This document shows positions 43,430-56,900 of a stretch of 64,000 nt of DNA, in pieces; position 1 is the first letter of the stretch, and the number at the start of each line of letters is the position of its first letter. Source of the DNA: Scolanthus callimorphus (Eukaryota > Cnidaria > Anthozoa > Actiniaria > Edwardsiidae). Location of the stretch: positions 4,141,575 through 4,205,574 of the forward strand of contig CM066915.1 of assembly GCA_033964015.1 (NCBI GenBank), in the 5' to 3' direction. The translations under genes and the position numbers were made by a program. Below the pieces are notes generated by a model. That model was not told where the DNA came from. It did no database searches and saw only the letters and a program-made list of their open reading frames with translations.

Positions 43430-46400
43430 ATGCTAATATAAGGGCGTGTGGCCTGACAAGTGCAGGGGATGAGCTGGGTGACTGGCGACAAAAAGAAGGT
43501 ACGCAATATGTCTTATAATATGCTAATATCAGGGCGTGCGGCCTGACAAGTGCAGGGGATGAGCTGGGTGACTGGCCGTGTGGCCTGACAAGTGCAGGGG
43601 ATGAGCTGGGTGACTGGCGACAAAAAGGAGGTACGCAATATGTTTTATAATATGCTAATATAAGGGCGTGTGGCCTGACAAGTGCAGCGGATGAGCTCGG
43701 TGACTGGCGACAAAAAGGAGGTACACAATATGTCTTATAATATGCTAATATAAGGGCGTGTGGCCTGACAAGTGCAGGGGATGAGCTGGATGACTGGCGA
43801 CAAAAAGGAGGTACACAATATGTCTTATAATATCCTAATATAAGGGCGTGTGGCCTGACAAGTGCAGGGGATGAGCTGGGTGACTGGCGACAAAAAGTAG
43901 GTACGCAATATGTTTTATAATATGCTAATATAAGGGCGTGTGGCCTGACAAGTGCAGCGGATGAGCTCGGTGACTGGCGACAAAAGGAGGTACACAATAT
44001 GTCTTATAATATGCTAATATAAGGGCATGTGTCCTGACAAGTGCCGGGGATGAGCTGGGTGACTGGCGACAAAAAGGAGGTACACAATATGTCTTATAAT
44101 ATGCTAATATAAGGGCGTGTGGCCTGACAAGTGCAGGGGATGAGCTGGATGACTGGCGACAAAAAGGAGGTACACAATATGCCTTATAATATGCTAATAT
44201 AAGGGCGTGTGGCCTGACAAGTGCAGGGGGTTAGCTGGGTGACTGGCGTGTGGTCTGACAAGTGCAGGGGGTGAGCTGGGTGACTGGAGACAAATAGAAG
44301 GTACGCAATATGTCTTATAATATGCTAATATCAGGGCGTGTGGACTGACAAGTGCAGGGATTAGCTGGGTGACTGGCGACAAAAAGGAGGTACACAAGAT
44401 GCCTTATTATATGCTAATATATGGGCGTGTGGCCTGACAACTGCAGGGATGAGCTGGGTGACTGGCGACAAAAAGGAGGTACGGAAGATGTCTTATAATA
44501 TGCTAATATAAGGGCATGTGGTCTGACAAGTGCAGCGGATGAGCTGGGTGACTGGCGACAAAAAGTAGGTAGACAATATGTCTTATAATATCCTAATATA
44601 AGGGCGTGTGGCCTGACAAGTGCAGGGGATGAGCTGGGTGACTGGCGACAGAAAGGAGGTACGTAATATGTACCTATATATAAGGGCATGTAGCCTGACA
44701 AGTGCTGCGGATGAGCTCGGTGACTGGCGACAAAAAGGAGGTGCACAATATGTCTTATAATATGCTAATATAAGGGCGTGTGGCCTGACAAGTGCAGGGG
44801 ATGAGCTGGATGACTGGCGGTACACAACTGGAGGTACACAATATGCCTTATAATATGCTAATATAAAGGCGTGTGGCCTGACAAGTGCAGGGGATGAGCT
44901 GGATGACTGGCGGTACACAACTGGAGGTACACAATATGCCTTATAATATGCTAATATAAAGGCGTGTGGCCTGACAAGTGCAGGGGATGAGCTGGATGAC
45001 TGGCGGTACACAACTGGAGGTACACAATATGCCTTATAATATATTAATATAAGGGCGTGTGGCCTGACAAGTGCAGGGGATGAGCTGGATGACTGGCGAC
45101 AAAAAGGAGGTACAGCATATGCCTTATAATATGCTAATATAAGGGCGTGTGGCCTGACAAGTGCAGCGGATGAGCTCGGTGACTGGCGACAAAAAGGAGG
45201 TACACAATATGTCTTATAATATGCTAATATAAGGGCGTGTGGCCTGACAAGTGCAGGGGATGAGCTGGATGACTGGCGGTACACAACTGGAGGTACACAA
45301 TATTCCTTATAATATGCTAATATAAGGGCGTGTGGCCTGACAAGTGCAGGGGATGAGCTGGATGACTGGCGACAAAAAGGAGGTACAGAATATGCCTTAT
45401 AATATGCTAATATAAGGGCGTGTGGCCTGACAAGTGCAGGGGATGAGCTGGGTGACTGGCGACAAAAAGAAGGTACGCAATATGTCTTATAATATGCTAA
45501 TATCAGGGCGTGCGGCCTGACAAGTGCAGGGGATGAGCTGGGTGACTGGCCGTGTGGCCTGACAAGTGCAGGGGATGAGCTGGGTGACTGGCGACAAAAA
45601 GGAGGTACGCAATATGTTTTATAATATGCTAATATAAGGGCGTGTGGCCTGACAAGTGCAGCGGATGAGCTCGGTGACTGGCGACAAAAAGGAGGTACAC
45701 AATATGTCTTATAATATGCTAATATAAGGGCGTGTGGCCTGACAAGTGCAGGGGATGAGCTGGATGACTGGCGACAAAAAGGAGGTACACAATATGTCTT
45801 ATAATATCCTAATATAAGGGCGTGTGGCCTGACAAGTGCAGGGGATGAGCTGGGTGACTGGCGACAAAAAGTAGGTACGCAATATGTTTTATAATATGCT
45901 AATATAAGGGCGTGTGGCCTGACAAGTGCAGCGGATGAGCTCGGTGACTGGCGACAAAAAGGAGGTACACAATATGTCTTATAATATGCTAATATAAGGG
46001 CATGTGTCCTGACAAGTGCCGGGGATGAGCTGGGTGACTGGCGACAAAAAGGAGGTACACAATATGTCTTATAATATGCTAATATAAGGGCGTGTGGCCT
46101 GACAAGTGCAGGGGATGAGCTGGATGACTGGCGACAAAAAGGAGGTACACAATATGCCTTATAATATGCTAATATAAGGGCGTGTGGCCTGACAAGTGCA
46201 GGGGGTTAGCTGGGTGACTGGCGTGTGGTCTGACAAGTGCAGGGGGTGAGCTGGGTGACTGGAGACAAATAGAAGGTACGCAATATGTCTTATAATATGC
46301 TAATATCAGGGCGTGTGGACTGACAAGTGCAGGGATTAGCTGGGTGACTGGCGACAAAAAGGAGGTACACAAGATGCCTTATTATATGCTAATATATGGG

Positions 46401-47381
46401 CGTGTGGCCTGACAACTGCAGGGGATGAGCTGGGTGACTGGCGACAAAAAGGAGGTACGGAAGATGTCTTATAATATGCTAATATAAGGGCATGTGGTCT
46501 GACAAGTGCAGCGGATGAGCTGGGTGACTGGCGACAAAAAGTAGGTAGACAATATGTCTTATAATATCCTAATATAAGGGCGTGTGGCCTGACAAGTGCA
46601 GGGGATGAGCTGGGTGACTGGCGACAGAAAGGAGGTACGTAATATGTACCTATATATAAGGGCATGTAGCCTGACAAGTGCTGCGGATGAGCTCGGTGAC
46701 TGGCGACAAAAAGGAGGTGCACAATATGTCTTATAATATGCTAATATAAGGGCGTGTGGCCTGACAAGTGCAGGGGATGAGCTGGATGACTGGCGGTACA
46801 CAACTGGAGGTACACAATATGCCTTATAATATGCTAATATAAAGGCGTGTGGCCTGACAAGTGCAGGGGATGAGCTGGATGACTGGCGGTACACAACTGG
46901 AGGTACACAATATGCCTTATAATATGCTAATATAAAGGCGTGTGGCCTGACAAGTGCAGGGGATGAGCTGGATGACTGGCGGTACACAACTGGAGGTACA
47001 CAATATGCCTTATAATATATTAATATAAGGGCGTGTGGCCTGACAAGTGCAGGGGATGAGCTGGATGACTGGCGACAAAAAGGAGGTACAGCATATGCCT
47101 TATAATATGCTAATATAAGGGCGTGTGGCCTGACAAGTGCAGCGGATGAGCTCGGTGACTGGCGACAAAAAGGAGGTACACAATATGTCTTATAATATGC
47201 TAATATAAGGGCGTGTGGCCTGACAAGTGCAGGGGATGAGCTGGATGACTGGCGGTACACAACTGGAGGTACACAATATTCCTTATAATATGCTAATATA
47301 AGGGCGTGTGGCCTGACAAGTGCAGGGGATGAGCTGGATGACTGGCGACAAAAAGGAGGTACAGAATATGCCTTATAATAT
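43430..47381 (+). repeat. Tandem segmental duplication of ~1975 bp within the array
   Basis: 43430-45405 and 45405-47381 (about 22 units each) match with their private variants in the same order, including the GGAGACAAATAGAAGG, GTACGTAATATGTACCTATA and GTGCTGCGGATGAGC markers. One-base differences (near 44450/46425) show they are distinct copies. Confidence 0.85.
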
Positions 47382-50300
47382 GCTAATATAAGGGCGTGTG
47401 GCCTGACAAGTGCAGGGGTGAGCTGGGTGACTGGCGACAAAAAGAAGGTACGCAATATGTCTTATAATATGCTAATATAAGGGCGTGTGGCCTGACAAGT
47501 GCAGGGGTTGAGCTGGATGACTGGCGACAAAAAGGAGGTACACAATATGCCTTATAATATGCTAATATAAGGGCGTGTGGCCTGACAAGTGCAGGGGGTG
47601 AGCTGGGTGACTGGCCGTGTGGCCTGACAAGTGCAGGGGGTGAGCTGGGTGACTGGCGACAAAAAGAAGGAAGGCAATATGTCTTATAATATGCTAATAT
47701 CAGGGCGTGTGGCCTGACAAGTGCAGGGATGAGCTGGGTGACTGACGACAAAAAGAAGGTACACAATATGTCTTATAATATGCTAATATAAGGGCGTGTG
47801 GCCTGACAAGTGCAGGGGATGAGCTGGGTGACTGGCGACAAAAAGGAGGTACGCATATGTTTGATAATATGCTAATATAAGAGCGTGTGGCCTAACAAGT
47901 GCAGGGGGTGAGCTGGGTGACTGACGACAAAAAGAAGGTACGCAATATGTCTTATAATATGCTAATATCAGGGCGTGCGACGTGACAAGTGCAGGGGATG
48001 AGCTGGATGACTGGCGACAAAAAGGAGGTACACAATATGCCTTATAATATGCTAATATAAGGGCGTGTGGCCTGACAAGTGCAGCGGATGAGCTGGGTGA
48101 CTGGCGACAAAAAGGAGGTACGCAATATGTCTTATAATATGCTAATATAAGGGCGTGTGGCCTGACAAGTGCAGGGGATGAGCTGGATGACTGGCGACAA
48201 AAAGGAGGTACACAATATGCCTTATAATATGCTAATATAAGGGCGTGTGGCCTGACAAGTGCAGGGGGTGAGCTGGGTGACTGGCCGTGTGGCCTGACAA
48301 GTGCAGGGGGTGAGCTGGGTGACTGGCGACAAAAAGAAGGAAGGCAATATGTCTTATAATATGCTAATATCAGGGCGTGTGGCCTGACAAGTGCAGGGGA
48401 TGAGCTGGGTGACTGGCGACAAAAAGAAGGTACACAATATGTCTTATAATATGCTAATATAAGGGCGTGTGGCCTGACAAGTGCAGGGGATGAGCTGGGT
48501 GACTGGCGACAAAAAGGAGGTACAGCATATGCCTTATAATATGCTAATATAAGGGCGTGTGGCCTGACAAGTGCAGCGGATGAGCTCGGTGACTGGCGAC
48601 AAAAAGGAGGTACACAATATGTCTTATAATATGCTAATATAAGGGCGTGTGGCCTGACAAGTGCAGGGGATGAGCTGGATGACTGGCGGTACACAACTGG
48701 AGGTACACAATATTCCTTATAATATGCTAATATAAGGGCGTGTGGCCTGACAAGTGCAGGGGATGAGCTGGATGACTGGCGACAAAAAGGAGGTACAGAA
48801 TATGCCTTATAATATGCTAATATAAGGGCGTGTGGCCTGACAAGTGCAGGGGGTGAGCTGGGTGACTGGCGACAAAAGAAGGTACGCAATATGTCTTATA
48901 ATATGCTAATATAAGGGCGTGTGGCCTGACAAGTGCAGGGGTTGAGCTGGATGACTGGCGACAAAAAGGAGGTACACAATATGCCTTATAATATGCTAAT
49001 ATAAGGGCGTGTGGCCTGACAAGTGCAGGGGGTGAGCTGGGTGACTGGCCGTGTGGCCTGACAAGTGCAGGGGGTGAGCTGGGTGACTGGCGACAAAAAG
49101 AAGGAAGGCAATATGTCTTATAATATGCTAATATCAGGGCGTGTGGCCTGACAAGTGCAGGGGATGAGCTGGGTGACTGACGACAAAAAGAAGGTACACA
49201 ATATGTCTTATAATATGCTAATATAAGGGCGTGTGGCCTGACAAGTGCAGGGGATGAGCTGGGTGACTGGCGACAAAAAGGAGGTACGCAATATGTTTGA
49301 TAATATGCTAATATAAGAGCGTGTGGCCTGACAAGTGCAGGGGGTGAGCTGGGTGACTGACGACAAAAAGAAGGTACGCAATATGTCTTATAATATGCTA
49401 ATATCAGGGCGTGCGACGTGACAAGTGCAGGGGATGAGCTGGATGACTGGCGACAAAAAGGAGGTACACAATATGCCTTATAATATGCTAATATAAGGGC
49501 GTGTGGCCTGACAAGTGCAGCGGATGAGCTGGGTGACTGGCGACAAAAAGGAGGTACGCAATATGTCTTATAATATGCTAATATAAGGGCGTGTGGCCTG
49601 ACAAGTGCAGGGGATGAGCTGGATGACTGGCGACAAAAAGGAGGTACACAATATGCCTTATAATATGCTAATATAAGGGCGTGTGGCCTGACAAGTGCAG
49701 GGGGTGAGCTGGGTGACTGGCCGTGTGGCCTGACAAGTGCAGGGGATGAGCTGGGTGACTGGCGACAAAAAGAAGGTACACAATATGTCTTATAATATGC
49801 TAATATAAGGGCGTGTGGCCTGACAAGTGCAGGGGATGAGCTGGGTGACTGGCGACAAAAAGAAGGTACGCAATATGTCTTATAATATGCTAATATCAGG
49901 GCGTGCGGCCTGACAAGTGCAGGGGATGAGCTGGGTGACTGGCCGTGTGGCCTGACAAGTGCAGGGGATGAGCTGGGTGACTGGCGACAAAAAGGAGGTA
50001 CGCAATATGTTTTATAATATGCTAATATAAGGGCGTGTGGCCTGACAAGTGCAGCGGATGAGCTCGGTGACTGGCGACAAAAAGGAGGTACACAATATGT
50101 CTTATAATATGCTAATATAAGGGCGTGTGGCCTGACAAGTGCAGGGGATGAGCTGGATGACTGGCGACAAAAAGGAGGTACGGAAGATGTCTTATAATAT
50201 GCTAATATAAGGGCATGTGGTCTGACAAGTGCAGCGGATGAGCTGGGTGACTGGCGACAAAAAGTAGGTAGACAATATGTCTTATAATATCCTAATATAA

Positions 50301-50899
50301 GGGCGTGTGGCCTGACAAGTGCAGGGGATGAGCTGGGTGACTGGCGACAGAAAGGAGGTACGTAATATGTACCTATATATAAGGGCATGTAGCCTGACAA
50401 GTGCTGCGGATGAGCTCGGTGACTGGCGACAAAAAGGAGGTGCACAATATGTCTTATAATATGCTAATATAAGGGCGTGTGGCCTGACAAGTGCAGGGGA
50501 TGAGCTGGATGACTGGCGGTACACAACTGGAGGTACACAATATGCCTTATAATATGCTAATATAAAGGCGTGTGGCCTGACAAGTGCCGGGGATGAGCTG
50601 GATGACTGGCGGTACACAACTGGAGGTACACAATATGCCTTATAATATATTAATATAAGGGCGTGTGGCCTGACAAGTGCAGGGGATGAGCTGGATGACT
50701 GGCGACAAAAAGGAGGTACAGCATATGTCTTATAATATGCTAATATAAGGGCGTGTGGCCTGACAAGTGCAGGGGGTGAGCTGGGTGACTAGGCGTGTGG
50801 CCTGACAAGTGCAGGGGGTGAGCTGGGTGACTGTCGACAAAAAGAAGGTACGCAATATGTCTTATTATATGCTAATATCAGGGCGTGTGGCCTGACAAG

Positions 50900-53800
50900 T
50901 GCAGGGGATGAGCTGGATGACTGGCGGTACACAACTGGAGGTACACAATATGCCTTATAATATCCTAATATAAGGGCGTGTGGCCTGACAAGTGCAGGGG
51001 ATGAGTTGGGTGACTGGCAACAAAAATTAGGTACACAATATGTCTTATAATATCCTAATATAAGGGCGTGTGGCCTGACAAGTGCAATGGATGAGCTGGG
51101 TGACTGGCGGCAAAAAGTAGGTACGGAATATGTTTCATAATATGCTAATATAAGGGCGTGTGGCCTGACAACTGCAGGGGATGAGCTGGATGACTGGCGA
51201 CAAAAAGGAGGTACACAATATGTCTTATAATATGCTAATATAAGGGCGTGTGGCCTGACAAGTGCAGGGAATGAGCTCGATGACTGGCGGTACACAACTG
51301 GAAGTACACAATATTCCTTATCATATGCTAATATAAGGTCGTGTGGCCTGACAAGTGCAGGGGATGAGCTGGATGACTGGCGACAAAAAGGCGGTACACA
51401 ATAATATGCCTTATAATATGCTAATATAATGGCGTGTGGCCTGACAAGTGCAGCGGATGAGCTGGGTGACTGGCGACAAAAAGGAGGTACACAATATGCC
51501 TTATAATATCCCAATATAAGGGCGTGTGGCCTGACAAGTGCAGGGGATGAGCTGGGTGACTGGCAACAAAAATTACGTACACAATATGTCTTATAATATG
51601 CTAATAAAAGGGCATGTGGTCTGACAAGTGCAGCGGATGAGCTGGGTGACTGGCGACAAAAAGGAGGTACACAATATGCCTTATAATATCCTAATATAAG
51701 GGCGTGTGGCCTGACAAGTGCAGGGGATGAGCTGGGTGACTGGCAACAAAAATTAGGTACACAATATGTCTTATAATATGCTAATATAAGGGCATGTGGT
51801 CTGACAAGTGCAGCGGATGAGCTGGGTGACTGGCGACAAAAAGGAGGCACACAATATGCCTTATAATATGCTAATATAAGGGCGTGTGGCCTGACAAGTG
51901 CAGGGGATGAGCTCGATGACTGGCGGTACACAACTGGAAGTACACAATATTCCTTATCATATGCTAATATAAGGTCGTGTGGCCTGACAAGTGCAGGGGA
52001 TGAGCTGGATGACTGGCGACAAACAGGAGGTACACAATATGCCTTATAATATGCTAATATAATGGCGTTTGGCCTGACAAGTGCAGCGGATGAGCTGGGT
52101 GACTGGCGACAAAAAGGAGGTACACAATATGCCTTATAATATCCCAATATAAGGGCGTGTGGCCTGACAAGTGCAGGGGATGAGCTGGGTGACTGGCAAC
52201 AAAAATTACGTACACAATATGTCTTATAATATGCTAATAAAAGGGCATGTGGTCTGACAAGTGCAGCGGATGAGCTGGGTGACTGGCGACAAAAAGGAGG
52301 TACACAATATGCCTTATAATATCCTAATATAAGGGCGTGTGGCCTGACAAGTGCAGGGGATGAGCTGGGTGACTGGCAACAAAAATTAGGTACACAATAT
52401 GTCTTATAATATGCTAATATAAGGGCATGTGGTCTGACAAGTGCAGCGGATGAGCTGGGTGACTGGCGAAAAAAAGGAGGTACACAATATGTCTTATAAT
52501 ATGCTAATATAAGGGCGTGTGGCCTGACAAGTGCAGGGGATGAGCTGGATGACTGGCGGTACACAACTGGAGGTACACAATATGCCTTATAATATCCTAA
52601 TATAAGGGCGTGTGGCCTGACAAGTGCAGGGGATGAGTTGGGTGACTGGCAACAAAAATTAGGTACACAATATGTCTTATAATATCCTAATATAAGGGCG
52701 TGTGGCCTGACAAGTGCAATGGATGAGCTGGGTGACTGGCGGCAAAAAGTAGGTACGGAATATGTTTCATAATATGCTAATATAAGGGCGTGTGGCCTGA
52801 CAACTGCAGGGGATGAGCTGGATGACTGGCGACAAAAAGGAGGTACACAATATGTCTTATAATATGCTAATATAAGGGCGTGTGGCCTGACAAGTGCAGG
52901 GAATGAGCTCGATGACTGGCGGTACACAACTGGAAGTACACAATATTCCTTATCATATGCTAATATAAGGTCGTGTGGCCTGACAAGTGCAGGGGATGAG
53001 CTGGATGACTGGCGACAAAAAGGAGGTACACAATAATATGCCTTATAATATGCTAATATAATGGCGTGTGGCCTGACAAGTGCAGCGGATGAGCTGGGTG
53101 ACTGGCGACAAAAAGGAGGTACACAATATGCCTTATAATATCCTAATATAAGGGCGTGTGGCCTGACAAGTGCAGGGGATGAGTTGGGTGACTGGCAACA
53201 AAAATTAGGTACACAATATGTCTTATAATATCCTAATATAAGGGCGTGTGGCCTGACAAGTGCAATGGATGAGCTGGGTGACTGGCGGCAAAAAGTAGGT
53301 ACGGAATATGTTTCATAATATGCTAATATAAGGGCGTGTGGCCTGACAACTGCAGGGGATGAGCTGGATGACTGGCGACAAAAAGGAGGTACACAATATG
53401 TCTTATAATATGCTAATATAAGGGCGTGTGGCCTGACAAGTGCAGGGAATGAGCTCGATGACTGGCGGTACACAACTGGAAGTACACAATATTCCTTATC
53501 ATATGCTAATATAAGGTCGTGTGGCCTGACAAGTGCAGGGGATGAGCTGGATGACTGGCGACAAAAAGGCGGTACACAATAATATGCCTTATAATATGCT
53601 AATATAATGGCGTGTGGCCTGACAAGTGCAGCGGATGAGCTGGGTGACTGGCGACAAAAAGGAGGTACACAATATGCCTTATAATATCCCAATATAAGGG
53701 CGTGTGGCCTGACAAGTGCAGGGGATGAGCTGGGTGACTGGCAACAAAAATTACGTACACAATATGTCTTATAATATGCTAATAAAAGGGCATGTGGTCT

Positions 53801-56800
53801 GACAAGTGCAGCGGATGAGCTGGGTGACTGGCGACAAAAAGGAGGTACACAATATGCCTTATAATATCCTAATATAAGGGCGTGTGGCCTGACAAGTGCA
53901 GGGGATGAGCTGGGTGACTGGCAACAAAATTAGGTACACAATATGTCTTATAATATGCTAATATAAGGGCATGTGGTCTGACAAGTGCAGCGGATGAGCT
54001 GGGTGACTGGCGACAAAAAGGAGGTACACAATATGCCTTATAATATGCTAATATAAGGGCGTGTGGCCTGACAAGTGCAGGGGATGAGCTCGATGACTGG
54101 CGGTACACAACTGGAAGTACACAATATTCCTTATCATATGCTAATATAAGGTCGTGTGGCCTGACAAGTGCAGGGGATGAGCTGGATGACTGGCGACAAA
54201 CAGGAGGTACACAATATGCCTTATAATATGCTAATATAATGGCGTTTGGCCTGACAAGTGCAGCGGATGAGCTGGGTGACTGGCGACAAAAAGGAGGTAC
54301 ACAATATGCCTTATAATATCCCAATATAAGGGCGTGTGGCCTGACAAGTGCAGGGATGAGCTGGGTGACTGGCAACAAAAATTACGTACACAATATGTCT
54401 TATAATATGCTAATAAAAGGGCATGTGGTCTGACAAGTGCAGCGGATGAGCTGGGTGACTGGCGACAAAAAGGAGGTACACAATATGCCTTATAATATCC
54501 TAATATAAGGGCGTGTGGCCTGACAAGTGCAGGGGATGAGCTGGGTGACTGGCAACAAAAATTAGGTACACAATATGTCTTATAATATGCTAATATAAGG
54601 GCATGTGGTCTGACAAGTGCAGCGGATGAGCTGGGTGACTGGCGAAAAAAAGGAGGTACACAATATGTCTTATAATATGCTAATATAAGGGCGTGTGGCC
54701 TGACAAGTGCAGGGGATGAGCTGGATGACTGGCGGTACACAACTGGAGGTACACAATATGCCTTATAATATCCTAATATAAGGGCGTGTGGCCTGACAAG
54801 TGCAGGGGATGAGTTGGGTGACTGGCAACAAAAATTAGGTACACAATATGTCTTATAATATCCTAATATAAGGGCGTGTGGCCTGACAAGTGCAATGGAT
54901 GAGCTGGGTGACTGGCGGCAAAAAGTAGGTACGGAATATGTTTCATAATATGCTAATATAAGGGCGTGTGGCCTGACAACTGCAGGGGATGAGCTGGATG
55001 ACTGGCGACAAAAAGGAGGTACACAATATGTCTTATAATATGCTAATATAAGGGCGTGTGGCCTGACAAGTGCAGGGAATGAGCTCGATGACTGGCGGTA
55101 CACAACTGGAAGTACACAATATTCCTTATCATATGCTAATATAAGGTCGTGTGGCCTGACAAGTGCAGGGGATGAGCTGGATGACTGGCGACAAAAAGGA
55201 GGTACACAATAATATGCCTTATAATATGCTAATATAATGGCGTGTGGCCTGACAAGTGCAGCGGATGAGCTGGGTGACTGGCGACAAAAAGGAGGTACAC
55301 AATATGCCTTATAATATCCCAATATAAGGGCGTGTGGCCTGACAAGTGCAGGGGATGAGCTGGGTGACTGGCAACAAAAATTACGTACACAATATGTCTT
55401 ATAATATGCTAATAAAAGGGCATGTGGTCTGACAAGTGCAGCGGATGAGCTGGGTGACTGGCGACAAAAAGGAGGTACACAATATGCCTTATAATATCCT
55501 AATATAAGGGCGTGTGGCCTGACAAGTGCAGGGATGAGCTGGGTGACTGGCAACAAAAATTAGGTACACAATATGTCTTATAATATGCTAATATAAGGGC
55601 ATGTGGTCTGACAAGTGCAGCGGATGAGCTGGGTGACTGGCGAAAAAAAGGAGGTACACAATATGTCTTATAATATGCTAATATAAGGGCGTGTGGCCTG
55701 ACAAGTGCAGGGGATGAGCTGGATGACTGGCGGTTCACAACTGGAGGTACACAATATGCCTTATAATATGCTAATATAAGGGCGTGTGGCCTGACAAGTG
55801 CAGGGGATGAGCTGGATGACTGGCGACAAAAAGGAGGTACACAATATGCCTTATAATATGCTAATATAAGGACGTGTGGCCTGACAAGTGCAGCGGATGA
55901 GCTGGGTGACTGGCGACAAAAAGGAGGTACACAATATGCCTTATAATATGCTAATATAAGGGCGTGTGGCCTGACAAGTGCAGGGGATGAGCTCGATGAC
56001 TGGCGGTACACAACTGGAAGTACACAATATTCCTTATCATATGCTAATATAAGGTCGTGTGGCCTGACAAGTGCAGGGGATGAGCTGGATGACTGGCGAC
56101 AAACAGGAGGTACACAATATGCCTTATAATATGCTAATATAATGGCGTTTGGCCTGACAAGTGCAGCGGATGAGCTGGGTGACTGGCGACAAAAAGGAGG
56201 TACACAATATGCCTTATAATATCCCAATATAAGGGCGTGTGGCCTGACAAGTGCAGGGGATGAGCTGGGTGACTAGCAACAAAAATTACGTACACAATAT
56301 GTCTTATAATATGCTAATAAAAGGGCATGTGGTCTGACAAGTGCAGCGGATGAGCTGGGTTACTGGCGACAAAAAGGAGGTACACAATATGCCTTATAAT
56401 ATCCTAATATAAGGGCGTGTGGCCTGACAAGTGCAGGGGATGAGCTGGGTGACTGGCAACAAAAATTAGGTACACAATATGTCTTATAATATGCTAATAT
56501 AAGGGCATGTGGTCTGACAAGTGCAGCGGATGAGCTGGGTGACTGGCGAAAAAAAGGAGGTACACAATATGTCTTATAATATGCTAATATAAGGGCGTGT
56601 GGCCTGACAAGTGCAGGGGATGAGCTGGATGACTGGCGGTACACAACTGGAGGTACACAATATGCCTTATAATATGCTAATATAAGGGCGTGTGGCCTGA
56701 CAAGTGCAGGGGATGAGCTGGATGACTGGCGACAAAAAGGAGGTACACAATATGCCTTATAATATGCTAATATAAGGACGTGTGACCTGACAAATGCAGC

Positions 56801-56900
56801 GGATGAGCTGGGTGACTGGCGACAAAAAGGAGGTACACAATATGCCTTATAATATGCTAATATAAGGGCGTGTGGCCTGACAAGTGCAGGGGGTGAGCTG
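50900..56900 (+). repeat. Higher-order repeat block of the array
   Basis: Marker units recur in fixed order: AAAAATTACGTACAC near 51564, 52198, 53745, 54373, 55376 and 56279; GGGAATGAGCTCGATGACTG near 51270, 52907, 53450 and 55078. Multi-unit blocks of about 0.5-1.6 kb were copied repeatedly. This block underlies the 967-codon minus-strand frame at 50789-53692. Confidence 0.8.

Noticed and set aside
50789..53692. 967-codon minus-strand ORF, and its relatives across 39.7-60.7 kb
   Set aside because: It is a stop-free frame of a 90-bp tandem repeat derived from an exon on the other strand. Frames break every few units elsewhere and no domain is present.
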